Counted from the first letter of the stretch, positions 1-6,280 are shown. The stretch: DNA of 6,280 nucleotides from Planctomycetota bacterium (GCA_024275615.1 JAJRYU010000374.1:1-6280); one strand, 5' to 3'. Program-made: numbers and translations. Notes: generated from the letters alone by a model not told the origin.

Positions 1-693
1 AGAAAAATGATGAGTGTCCCGGTTGAGTTAGCTCCTCTAGCCTGCGGCCGCATCCTCCACGGTGGGCATCCCGTTCAGGATGCCACTGTGACTGTGTTGG
101 GACGTACTCGCCGAGAAATGAATAGGATCAACGCGCGGGTCCATCGCGGAGTGCAAATCCCCGCTGGCGGTATTCCACTCGGAACGGCGAGGACGGATCA
201 AGAGGGTCGATTTGAAGTCGGCCGTGTCCCTGACCTGCCCAAGGACATTGCCAAACGCGGTCTCTATTTTTCGATCGAGGATAGCCGCGGACACCAGAAC
301 ATTCTGGGGCCGCTCGAGAGCATGAATGGGATCTCCATCGTCGGAGATTTTGCAGTCACAAGACCGCAAGGGAAAATCCAAGGACTCATCCACGGATTCC
401 CAGAGTCCGCTGGTGGCCGGTGTTTCGTCGTGGCATTTGATCGAGCGTGCTACCTCAATGAGTGCTTAGTTTCACATGATGGGAGTTTTTCCTTCGATGC
501 TCTCAATCCAGGTCAGTATGCACTGCGTGTGGCAACCGGCGTTCTTGCCTTGAGTGAGAAGGGCGACAGCAAGAACTCTCAAGACTTCGAACAAGAAGCA
601 GATCCATGGAGCCATGCAGTCGTCATCGAGGTCTCTTCGGAAGGTGCAGCCGCGGTCCTGCTTGAGTATCCATCTGAGCCTATTGCAGACTAA
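1..693 (+). CDS. Carboxypeptidase-regulatory-like domain protein, 3' part (5' end outside window)
   Basis: The frame is open from the left edge (two sense codons precede the first ATG at 7) and ends at TAA 691-693, so this is probably the C-terminal part of a longer protein. Counting from the ATG at 7 gives 228 residues. Two similar beta-rich modules are visible. Residues about 6-98 begin with a G-R-I-L-x-G-G-x-P-V-x-D-A-x-V-T-V pattern, followed by T-D-x-E-G-R-F-E-V. Residues about 112-220 contain G-K-I-Q-G, then D-G-S-F-S-F-D-A-L-N-P-G-Q-Y. These 'G.V...G.PV.gA.V.v ... t..dG.F.f..l.pG.Y.l' patterns are typical of carboxypeptidase-regulatory-like (transthyretin-type) folds, which occur in tandem in large secreted or surface proteins. 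No signal peptide follows the ATG at 7, which also argues for a missing upstream part. No catalytic residues are seen and the ligand or partner is unknown. The gene converges on the lipoprotein gene at 919-2742. Confidence 0.75.
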   Translation, partial: RKMMSVPVELAPLACGRILHGGHPVQDATVTVLGRTRREMNRINARVHRGVQIPAGGIPLGTARTDQEGRFEVGRVPDLPKDIAKRGLYFSIEDSRGHQNILGPLESMNGISIVGDFAVTRPQGKIQGLIHGFPESAGGRCFVVAFDRACYLNECLVSHDGSFSFDALNPGQYALRVATGVLALSEKGDSKNSQDFEQEADPWSHAVVIEVSSEGAAAVLLEYPSEPIAD

Positions 694-918
694 TGCAAAT
701 GACGACTAGGAATCTCAGACAAAAAACCCTTGGGGAGCTAGCTGTGGTGATAGGAGGCCGACCGGACTGTTCTGATCATCTCTGCAGCCCAGAGAATCTG
801 TTGTTCATTGTCTGACAACATCTCTCCCCGCGCTGTTTCCAAAGCTTGGCCGGAAAAATGACCTGTGTCTTTTTGACCTGGAAAATCCATCGGATCAAGC
901 AAGCAACCGAAGAACCAG
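694..918. other. Convergent intergenic region, no convincing gene
   Basis: These 225 bases separate the 3' ends of two converging genes. I find no strong intrinsic terminator. A 6-bp perfect inverted repeat (TGTTGT, 10-nt loop, ACAACA; 799-820) has no T-run after it. On the minus strand, 882-896 gives a very short hairpin (ATCC, GAT, GGAT) followed by four Ts, too weak to call a terminator. A 40-codon reading frame (693-815, plus strand) starts at a TAATG overlap with the upstream stop but has no ribosome binding site and no recognisable motif, so it is not called as a gene. Confidence 0.6.
799..820. repeat. Short inverted repeat in convergent gap
   Basis: TGTTGT at 799-804 is matched by its reverse complement ACAACA at 815-820 around a 10-nt loop. 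It lies between two converging genes, where a bidirectional terminator would be expected. The stem is AT-rich, only 6 bp long and has no T-tract on either side, so a terminator role is a guess. Confidence 0.25.
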
Positions 919-2742
919 CTACTCCAGTTTCATCCACTCGAAGTACCCGATCATCATTTCGTCGTTAGTTTGGAGACCAAAATAGACATCTTGATTGGGA
1001 TCGGGATTGGCTGGATTGGCGGCAGAATTATCAAACCACCCCGTAGCACGAACAATCGTTCCGGCCGGGACGTCAAAAGGATCTCTGAGGCGAAAAGACT
1101 GCTGCCAATTGAAGTTGAAGCTAGGCACCGAAAGCACACGTTGCTCTCTACCATCTGGAAAAATCAGATCCATAGCGAATTTGGACCCGCGGGCATGCAT
1201 GTGTGGTGTGTAGCCGAAGATCCGCGCTTTTGTCGGTATGACGTATTCCGAGGCTACTTTGTGATTCGCGACGTGGGGTTTGATGTGAATCTTGTCGGTA
1301 GAGGCGGCATTGCAAAGAATCGGATTTTTCGGCGCGCCTTCGCGGAACTTGAAACCTATGCTGGGTTGGTCCCAGACTTCTTTGCCGATGGAATTGTAGT
1401 GAATCTGGAAGAGAAGTTTTTGTCCCTTCTTCAGAAATTTGCCGCGATCGTCCGGGTAGACAATGGGCTCAACACCCGGAGAAAAAATGGCAAAATATCC
1501 GTTGAGCGCTAAGTGCCCCAGATACTTGGGATTAACGTCTTCGTGCTCTTTTTTGTAGTAGAACACCAAGATGTGATGGATGGCCTGCGGCACTTCCGCA
1601 CGAAGCTCCAGACTCTTGATCCACTTATCCTCATCGAAGTTTGTCTCGACAACAACGTACTTGTACGGGATCAACCCTTCTGCCGGGACACGGAGTTTCT
1701 TCGGCACTTTGAGAATCGCGTCGGGCTTGCCGATCTTCCAGCCTTGAACCCAAGGTTTCGCTGCAGGTGCTTTGGCCACATCACCCTCAGGACAATCAGC
1801 TTGGATCCAATCCAAGATCGCTTGTTTCTCTTTCGCTGGGATTCTCAAGTCATCAATCCAAGGTCCGCCATACTCGTCAGATGCGTACCAAGGTGGCATC
1901 AAGTTCTTGCCCAAGACGTACTTGATCATGCCCTTGCGGCCAGCGACATCTTTGTAGGAAACCAAGCTGAAAGGTGCGTTCTCGCCAGCGCGGTGGCAAC
2001 GCTGACAACGATTCTGCAAAATTTGACTGATATTCCCGTAGAAAGTCACGGCATCACCAACCAGGGTTTCGGCTCCCAGGTCGAGTTGACAACCAGGCGC
2101 CGAGGTGCTCGGGATGACCACGGGACGTCCTTTCAGAGTCAGCTCAAGAGCATCCTCAAGAAAACGCTGCCTTGGTTCGTTCAGGACGTAGCCGATGCCG
2201 TAACGATCATCGATGGCACCACGGTAGACCAACTTGCGTTTACCATTGAAGAGAAAGACCTCCGCAGTGCTTGTGGCTTTGAGGGCTCTGGCAAAAGTCT
2301 GTTCCACATCATCAACATAGAGACTCTCGAAGTCGTAGGTCTCGATTTCCTCTTTCATCGCAGCAGCATCGTCATGGGCCATCGGATTGATGAAGATAAT
2401 CTTGAGCCCCTTGGCGCCAAGCTCTTTCTCGTAGCGCCGAAGGAGTGGTCCAAATCTCTTGCAGATGGGACAAGTGGCATCGCGCATCGCAATCAAGACC
2501 GGACCACCTTGCGCATACTCCGACCACATCATCGATCGTCCGTCGACGCTCTTGATCAATGTGTCGGGAAAACGTTTGCCTAAGAAATGATGCTCGCCGT
2601 CTTCAACGCTGGGCGCAACCTGTTCAGGGAGAGCGCTGGCAGAGTTTTCGTCTCCAACTTGGGGGTCAGCTTGCCCCTCACCGCAGCCGAAGAGGAATAA
2701 CAAGAGGAGAGTGCCAGATATGGTATTCAAGAATAATCTCAT
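919..2742 (-). CDS. Redoxin - cytochrome c - copper type II (PHM-like) monooxygenase lipoprotein
   Basis: This is a 607-residue three-domain envelope redox protein. Residues 1-20 form a lipoprotein signal with lipobox L-F-G-C (Cys20), predicting a lipid-anchored extracytoplasmic protein. Residues about 50-205 are a thioredoxin-fold redoxin/AhpC-TSA-like domain with C-P-I-C at 91-94. Residues about 230-325 are a cytochrome c domain with heme motif C-Q-R-C-H (246-250) and likely distal Met282 in N-L-M-P-P-W. Residues about 335-607 resemble the paired domains of PHM/dopamine beta-hydroxylase: H389-H390 and H448 match the CuH ligands, and H514-x-H516 with M596/M597 (D-E-M-M) match CuM. All expected ligands are present, so it looks functional. 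The family hydroxylates C-H bonds using O2 and external electrons; the substrate here is unknown. Start choice: ATG at 2742 has GAGAG 7 nt upstream and puts the signal peptide at the N-terminus. An in-frame ATG at 2775 would add 11 residues including acidic ones and has no clear Shine-Dalgarno. The gene is divergent from the glycan cluster. Confidence 0.88.
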   Translation of the reverse strand: MRLFLNTISGTLLLLFLFGCGEGQADPQVGDENSASALPEQVAPSVEDGEHHFLGKRFPDTLIKSVDGRSMMWSEYAQGGPVLIAMRDATCPICKRFGPLLRRYEKELGAKGLKIIFINPMAHDDAAAMKEEIETYDFESLYVDDVEQTFARALKATSTAEVFLFNGKRKLVYRGAIDDRYGIGYVLNEPRQRFLEDALELTLKGRPVVIPSTSAPGCQLDLGAETLVGDAVTFYGNISQILQNRCQRCHRAGENAPFSLVSYKDVAGRKGMIKYVLGKNLMPPWYASDEYGGPWIDDLRIPAKEKQAILDWIQADCPEGDVAKAPAAKPWVQGWKIGKPDAILKVPKKLRVPAEGLIPYKYVVVETNFDEDKWIKSLELRAEVPQAIHHILVFYYKKEHEDVNPKYLGHLALNGYFAIFSPGVEPIVYPDDRGKFLKKGQKLLFQIHYNSIGKEVWDQPSIGFKFREGAPKNPILCNAASTDKIHIKPHVANHKVASEYVIPTKARIFGYTPHMHARGSKFAMDLIFPDGREQRVLSVPSFNFNWQQSFRLRDPFDVPAGTIVRATGWFDNSAANPANPDPNQDVYFGLQTNDEMMIGYFEWMKLE

Positions 2743-2908
2743 GAAGATGCTCTCGGGCTTGTCCATTTGTCTCATGAGTTTCTAACATGAAAAGGGTGTA
2801 TACAAGCAGCCTGATTTCCTTATCGGCATAAGCCGTGTAAATTCTTGTTGTTCAAAGGTTGACAAAATCGGCCAATTCCTCACTTCAAGCCAATAGCATG
2901 AAAACCCA
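2743..2908. promoter_or_regulatory. Divergent intergenic region with short dyads, likely holding both promoters
   Basis: This gap separates the lipoprotein gene (leftward) from the flippase gene (rightward), so both promoters should lie here. Visible dyads are the 8-bp palindrome CTCATGAG (2771-2778), the 8-bp palindrome TGTATACA (2797-2804), and CTTAT-CGGC-ATAAG (2819-2832), which overlaps GGC-ATAA-GCC (2825-2834). A consensus-like TTGACA lies at 2859-2864 in the rightward direction, but no good -10 box follows at 16-18 nt. No promoter can be assigned firmly from sequence alone, and the organism may use sigma factors with other consensus sites. Confidence 0.35.
2819..2834. repeat. Overlapping short dyads, possible operator
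   Basis: CTTAT (2819-2823) pairs with ATAAG (2828-2832) around CGGC, and GGC (2825-2827) pairs with GCC (2832-2834) around ATAA. The two hairpins are mutually exclusive. The site lies midway between two divergent starts, a usual place for an operator, but stems this short occur by chance. Confidence 0.2.
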
Positions 2909-4162
2909 ATGGTGAAGCCAAAACTCGGGAACCTACTGGTTTTAGGGATCGGGGAAGTTGCCACACGAGGCTTCAGCTTTCTGGCATTCTCATACCTGGG
3001 CCACCACATCGCCCCAGAGGATATGGGTATTTATGGCTCCGCCCTTGCCGTCATGATGTTCGGAACTTTGGCGTTGGACCAGGGATTTGGCATCCACGGT
3101 GCCCGGGGAATCGCCAGGGATTCAGGATCCACAGACTTGCTCGTTCGCCGCATTGTTTCTGCCCAATTGTGGCTTGCGACGGCGGTCTACGCGATATTGT
3201 GGATCGTCACAGCTCTTTTTGACCTTGATCCGACCTTGGTCACGCTCATCCGCGGACTTGGCCTCACTCTCTTCGCCGCACCATTTTTGCTCAATTGGGT
3301 TTTCCAAGGACGCAATGAGATGTTGTGGTTCACGCTGCCAACAGCGTTGCGACAACTCACCTTTTTTGTCCTTGTCTATGCCCTGATTGATGACGCCAGC
3401 GACCTTACGCTCTTGCCCGTCGCTGAGGTCAGCGGCGCGGCGCTGGCAGCCTTTGTCTTCGTCTTTGCCTTTCGCAGAAATCACCTGAGCTTACCTATTG
3501 ACTTGAGCGCTGGTTTCAATCGTGAACTATTTCGCGAGGCTCTCCCCATCGGCGCATCAAACTTGATCTGGGCACTTCGTACCTATCTGCCAGTCTTAGT
3601 GTTCTTGGGTGTATTGGGTTCTCGCTCCGCTGGTTTTTTCGAACCTGGACATCGTATCATTTTGGTTTTCGTCGCCTTCTTAGGAGTCTACTTCACCAAT
3701 GTCTTTCCCGCGATGAGCGCTGCGGCGCATCACGCCAAGGACGAACTCGCCCATCTGATCCAGCGGGCCCTTTGGATCAGCACCGGAGCCACAACAGTCA
3801 TCGCAACTCTCACGACGTTCACCGCATCTTTGATGATCGAAATCGTGGTCGGAGCGCAATACGTCAACCAGGAAAGCGTAAACTCCATGGTCCTATTATC
3901 TTGGCTGTTACCAATTCTGGCTTGGCGTCGTTGTGCGCGGACTGGCCTCATCGTTCTAGATCGACAAAGAATCGAGCTGAAATGCTCTCTTATTGGATTA
4001 GCCCTCTTAGTAGCCTTGATCTTTCCGTTAGCCGCACAATATGGTCTTATAGGAGGTGTCAGTGCCATTCTGATCTCAGAGTTCACAGCCACAGCCTTGA
4101 CTTGGTTTCACTTTCGATCCGCTCAACGAGAATGCCAGGTGGAAAACGACAATGCCGTCTGA
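2909..4162 (+). CDS. Oligosaccharide flippase (Wzx/MATE-like, MOP superfamily)
   Basis: A 417-residue polytopic membrane protein with roughly 12 hydrophobic segments (about 7-29, 38-58, 80-103, 110-132, 148-160, 167-188, 212-235, 245-268, 288-313, 325-345, 357-377, 380-400). Length and layout fit Wzx-type flippases, which move undecaprenyl-linked glycan units from the cytoplasmic to the outer face of the inner membrane. Supporting family-like features are an N-terminal segment with 'R-G-F-S-F-L', the P-E-D-M-G-I-Y-G stretch after helix 1, and W-V-F-Q-G at 130-134, a pattern common in this family. The ATG at 2909 is the first usable start (in-frame TAG at 2894-2896), but no Shine-Dalgarno is seen; GTG at 2912 is an alternative. 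Its 3' end overlaps the sulfotransferase start by 11 nt, suggesting translational coupling. The exact substrate cannot be read from the sequence. Confidence 0.85.
   Translation: MVKPKLGNLLVLGIGEVATRGFSFLAFSYLGHHIAPEDMGIYGSALAVMMFGTLALDQGFGIHGARGIARDSGSTDLLVRRIVSAQLWLATAVYAILWIVTALFDLDPTLVTLIRGLGLTLFAAPFLLNWVFQGRNEMLWFTLPTALRQLTFFVLVYALIDDASDLTLLPVAEVSGAALAAFVFVFAFRRNHLSLPIDLSAGFNRELFREALPIGASNLIWALRTYLPVLVFLGVLGSRSAGFFEPGHRIILVFVAFLGVYFTNVFPAMSAAAHHAKDELAHLIQRALWISTGATTVIATLTTFTASLMIEIVVGAQYVNQESVNSMVLLSWLLPILAWRRCARTGLIVLDRQRIELKCSLIGLALLVALIFPLAAQYGLIGGVSAILISEFTATALTWFHFRSAQRECQVENDNAV
4137..4142 (+). promoter_or_regulatory. Ribosome binding site of the sulfotransferase gene
   Basis: AGGTGG lies 9 nt before the ATG at 4152, inside the last codons of the flippase gene. 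It is the clearest Shine-Dalgarno in the glycan cluster and supports the overlapping start. Confidence 0.6.
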
Positions 4163-5060
4163 AACCAAACTGAAGGTTCTCTACCTGGCTGGCAGTGGTC
4201 GTAGTGGAAGCACACTGATCGATGTCATTCTTGGACAAGTTCCTGGATTCAGTGCCATTGGCGAATCACGAGATCTCTGGGAATATGGCATTAGAGACAA
4301 TCGCCCCTGTGGCTGTGGTGAACCAGTAAGGGGCTGCCCAATTTGGCAAGCCGTCTTGGAGGAAATGCAACTCACAGAGCCTTTCGACGGCGAACAGATG
4401 TCAGCATGGCGAGAACGATTCGCACGCACTAAGCGCCTTGTGCCCATGCTCCTTCGAGGCAAGAAATACGTTGAAGGCGAGGACATCTCCACGTACTTGA
4501 GAGTCGTCGAGAGTATGTTTCACGCGGTGGCAAGAGTCACTGGCTCCCGGGTCATTGTCGATGGCTCTAAGTGGCAGACGTATGGTTTCCTCCTGAGCAA
4601 TATCGAGTCGATCGATCTCTATGTTCTGCATCTGGTCCGAGACCCCCGTGCTTGCGCTTTTTCGTGGCAACGCAAGAAGGAAATTGACCCCGGCAATTAC
4701 TTGGCCATTCAATCTCCTCTCTTCACGACGTCATTCTGGGCCGTTTGGAACCCGGCGATCCGAGCCATGTTCAAGAATAATGCCAAGCGTTACATGTTTA
4801 TGCGTTATGAAGATTTCGTCAAAGCGCCCCGAGACAAGTTCGGAGAAATCCTGCGCTTCATAGGTGCCGACCAAGGCACCACCCCCTTTGTCAACGAAGA
4901 TTCCGTTTCTGTCGGCCCAACTCATTCGATTGAGGGGAACATCGCAAGATTCCAATCAGGTGAGATCCAAATCAAGGCCGATAGTGAATGGCAAGAGAAG
5001 ATCTCTTGGGGAAGCAAAGCACTGGTCACCGCCATGACGTGGCCCATGCTTTTGCGCTAG
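4152..5060 (+). CDS. PAPS-dependent sulfotransferase
   Basis: A 302-residue cytoplasmic sulfotransferase expected to transfer sulfate from PAPS to a hydroxyl or amine acceptor. The 5'-phosphosulfate-binding loop is G-S-G-R-S-G-S-T (14-21) after the first beta strand V-L-Y-L-A. G37-E38 follows in the position usual for this group. A cysteine cluster C-G-C-G...C-P-I-W (53-65) is typical of a bacterial subfamily. The 3'-phosphate-binding segment is V-R-D-P-R-A...S-W-Q-R-K-K (162-176), and R-Y-E-D-F (218-222) follows. The C-terminal part (H-S-I-x-G-N, then T-W-P-M-L-L-R) also matches the subfamily. The start is fixed by AGGTGG 9 nt upstream and overlaps the flippase by 11 nt. Oddity: the protein stops at TAG 5058-5060 just where the family usually continues R-Y-G-Y, and the frame goes on with G-Y-W-P until a second TAG at 5088-5090. 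The acceptor may be a glycan unit assembled by this cluster; that is inference from context. Confidence 0.9.
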   Translation: MPSETKLKVLYLAGSGRSGSTLIDVILGQVPGFSAIGESRDLWEYGIRDNRPCGCGEPVRGCPIWQAVLEEMQLTEPFDGEQMSAWRERFARTKRLVPMLLRGKKYVEGEDISTYLRVVESMFHAVARVTGSRVIVDGSKWQTYGFLLSNIESIDLYVLHLVRDPRACAFSWQRKKEIDPGNYLAIQSPLFTTSFWAVWNPAIRAMFKNNAKRYMFMRYEDFVKAPRDKFGEILRFIGADQGTTPFVNEDSVSVGPTHSIEGNIARFQSGEIQIKADSEWQEKISWGSKALVTAMTWPMLLR

Positions 5061-5183
5061 GGCTATTGGCCGAGATCAACGCCAAAATAGAGCCGCAAAC
5101 GAATGTCCTTGAGCCTGAGGAGCCAAAGAAATAGCCTTCGAGTTCGAGTCGGAGCAGATGCGTGATTTCGTCACCACAATCTC
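5061..5183. other. Gap between sulfotransferase and glycosyltransferase
   Basis: This is 123 nt without a called gene. Its first 30 nt continue the sulfotransferase frame (eight to nine codons before TAG 5088-5090). A tandem TTCGAG TTCGAG lies at 5137-5148. No strong terminator or promoter is seen, so the downstream genes may still be cotranscribed with the flippase and sulfotransferase. Confidence 0.4.
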
Positions 5184-5990
5184 ATGAACAAGGCGGGTTA
5201 CCTTAATATGGCCCCAGAACAACCAGAACTCTCGATGATCGTGCCCTGTTACAATGAGGAGCAGGTGTTGGGGCGTACATTGAGACAGCTCATTGACGCC
5301 TTCTCTGAGGGCGGCATCAATCTGGAGTTGGTGTGCGTTGACAACGGTTCTTCCGACCGCACGGGGGAGATTCTGCAGGAATTCGCGGCGGCGGGCGATC
5401 CCGTTGTGCCCACCCGCGTTGAGGTCAATATCGGCTATGGCAATGGCGTCTTGCACGGGATTCCACTGTGCCGTAGCAAGTGGATTGGCATAATTCCCGC
5501 CGACGGACAAGTTGATGCCGAGGATGTCGTCAAGCTCTTTGCGGTCCTCAAGGAAACCGATGGTCAAGTCGTTGGAAAGGTGAGGCGTCGTTTTCGTTTG
5601 GATGGCTTCAAACGCAAGTGTATATCGGTGGCTTACAATCTCTTCGTTCTTCTCCTCTGGCCGAACTTGGGATCTATCGACGTCAACGGCAGTCCAAAGA
5701 TCTTGACGGCGGAGGCCATCCGGAAAATGAATCTACAATCAAAACAGTGGTTTCTGGACCCTGAGCTCATGGTCAAGGCAAAGAAACTCCGGTTGGATAT
5801 TCTAGAAATGAACGTCTTTGCCCAAATGCGCTCTGGCGGAACATCCCATGTCCGCATGGGAACCTGTTGGGAATTCTTCTCGAAATTGTTGAGATTGCGC
5901 TTTGGTCGAGCGATCGGCCGATGGCATGGTGCGCTCTTGGCTGAAGAAGCCGAAAGCTCGACCGACAAGAGACCTGATGCTTCCCTATAG
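5184..5990 (+). CDS. Family 2 glycosyltransferase (GT-A fold)
   Basis: A 268-residue soluble or membrane-associated glycosyltransferase. GT2 motifs in order: strand 1 with V-P-C-Y-N-E-E (20-26); nucleotide-binding V-D-N-G-S-S-D-R-T (52-60); N-I-G-Y-G-N-G-V (82-89); the DxD-equivalent P-A-D-G-Q-V-D (105-111); a basic segment R-R-R-F-R-L-D-G-F-K-R (134-144) ending in Y-N; D-V-N-G-S-P-K (166-172); and W-F-L-D-P-E-L (189-195). This pattern resembles dolichyl-phosphate-mannose-synthase-like bacterial enzymes, which transfer a sugar from a nucleotide sugar to a polyprenyl phosphate or glycan acceptor. It has no C-terminal transmembrane pair. Start: ATG 5184 is the first after an in-frame TGA (5163-5165) but lacks a clear Shine-Dalgarno; ATG 5208 with AGGCGGG about 10 nt upstream is a serious alternative and keeps the whole domain, which begins near residue 15. 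The next gene starts within its last 14 nt. Donor sugar and acceptor cannot be told. Confidence 0.88.
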   Translation: MNKAGYLNMAPEQPELSMIVPCYNEEQVLGRTLRQLIDAFSEGGINLELVCVDNGSSDRTGEILQEFAAAGDPVVPTRVEVNIGYGNGVLHGIPLCRSKWIGIIPADGQVDAEDVVKLFAVLKETDGQVVGKVRRRFRLDGFKRKCISVAYNLFVLLLWPNLGSIDVNGSPKILTAEAIRKMNLQSKQWFLDPELMVKAKKLRLDILEMNVFAQMRSGGTSHVRMGTCWEFFSKLLRLRFGRAIGRWHGALLAEEAESSTDKRPDASL

Positions 5991-6280
5991 CGAACAACAT
6001 CTTTACTTTTTCTTAATCGCGGCTCTCCCGACTTTGCTTGTATGGTTTTCAACCAAGCCCTGGGCTGATCAACCCTGGGGCCGCGTGGCTGTCTGCTTCA
6101 TCATTGTCAGCCTCGTTGAAACTCTACTTTGCCTAGTCATTGACCAACATCTTGGCTTCCGTGTGGTTTCTTTTGTTCTCTACGGAAGTTTTGTCACGCT
6201 GCCAGTTCTTTGCCTTGTGGAGTGTTGGCGGCGCTTGCACTCCCATAGGCGGTCCACCATGGCCCTGGCGACTCTTAACA
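5977..6280 (+). CDS. Integral membrane protein, 5' part (runs off right edge), function unknown
   Basis: An open frame from ATG 5977 runs 101 codons to the window end without a stop. It overlaps the glycosyltransferase end by 14 nt and has AAGAGA (5967-5972) 4 nt upstream, so it is probably translationally coupled. The translation begins M-L-P-Y-S-E-Q-H and is strongly hydrophobic, with three likely transmembrane segments at about residues 8-25, 36-56 and 62-82, followed by a basic stretch W-R-R-L-H-S-H-R-R (about 84-92), as expected for a cytoplasmic loop. I recognise no family. Position after a GT2 and flippase suggests a role in the same glycan pathway, such as a polymerase, ligase or accessory membrane protein, but this is only context. 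Confidence 0.65.
   Translation, partial: MLPYSEQHLYFFLIAALPTLLVWFSTKPWADQPWGRVAVCFIIVSLVETLLCLVIDQHLGFRVVSFVLYGSFVTLPVLCLVECWRRLHSHRRSTMALATLN

Noticed and set aside
37..393. Minus-strand 118-codon frame inside the first gene
   Set aside because: Antisense shadow of a frame with clear carboxypeptidase-regulatory-like patterns.
882..896. Minus-strand hairpin followed by T-run after the lipoprotein gene
   Set aside because: The stem is only four base pairs with a 3-nt loop and four Ts; too weak to call a terminator.
970..2583. Long plus-strand open frame opposite the lipoprotein gene (one stop at 1510-1512, then open to 2583)
   Set aside because: It is in exact register antisense to the lipoprotein codons. 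Antisense stops would need TTA, CTA or TCA codons in the sense gene, which are rare there. The translation has no motif, whereas the sense product has three recognisable domains.
2859..2864. TTGACA as a -35 box for the flippase
   Set aside because: No acceptable -10 hexamer at 16-18 nt downstream; kept only as a remark in the intergenic entry.
5137..5148. Tandem TTCGAG repeat
   Set aside because: Two copies of a 6-mer only; no evidence for a function.
5076..5567. Minus-strand 163-codon frame across the glycosyltransferase start
   Set aside because: It overlaps the well-supported GT2 domain, which contains the diagnostic motifs; the antisense translation shows no family features.
1..6280. 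CRISPR array, insertion sequence, tRNA, phage or defence system
   Set aside because: No repeat-spacer pattern, transposase, cloverleaf sequence or defence-type domain was seen on either strand.

Overview
The window carries five protein-coding genes on about 6.3 kb, two of them cut by the window edges, plus one convergent and one divergent intergenic gap. It is bacterial. The best guess for the organism is Planctomycetota or a similar gene-rich Gram-negative environmental lineage. This rests on a carboxypeptidase-regulatory-like repeat protein and on a lipoprotein fusing redoxin, cytochrome c and copper-monooxygenase domains, both of which I associate with planctomycetes and relatives. That assignment is from memory of gene families, not from a marker gene, and is only moderately supported.

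Layout. 1-693 (+): 3' part of a protein with two beta-sandwich domains of the carboxypeptidase-regulatory type. 694-918: convergent gap with no convincing gene. 919-2742 (-): large secreted lipoprotein with a CxxC redoxin domain, a CxxCH cytochrome c domain and a C-terminal PHM/DBH-like copper type II monooxygenase module with all expected Cu ligands. 2743-2908: divergent gap with several short dyads. 2909-5990 (+): a glycan gene cluster made of a Wzx/MATE-type flippase, a PAPS-dependent sulfotransferase overlapping it by 11 nt, and a family 2 glycosyltransferase 123 nt further on. A membrane protein then starts inside the glycosyltransferase gene (14-nt overlap) and runs open off the right edge (5977-6280).

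How the genes fit together. Flippase, sulfotransferase and GT2 lie in one direction and look like part of a locus that builds a lipid-linked, possibly sulfated, surface glycan and moves it across the cytoplasmic membrane. The sulfotransferase acceptor could equally be a small molecule or lipid. The divergent copper/heme lipoprotein probably does not belong to this pathway. I see no CRISPR array, insertion sequence, tRNA, rRNA or phage gene. I do not see a clearly new system. The points most worth checking are the three-domain redox lipoprotein, and an amber stop in the sulfotransferase that seems to replace a tyrosine of a C-terminal motif, with the reading frame continuing in family-like sequence after it.
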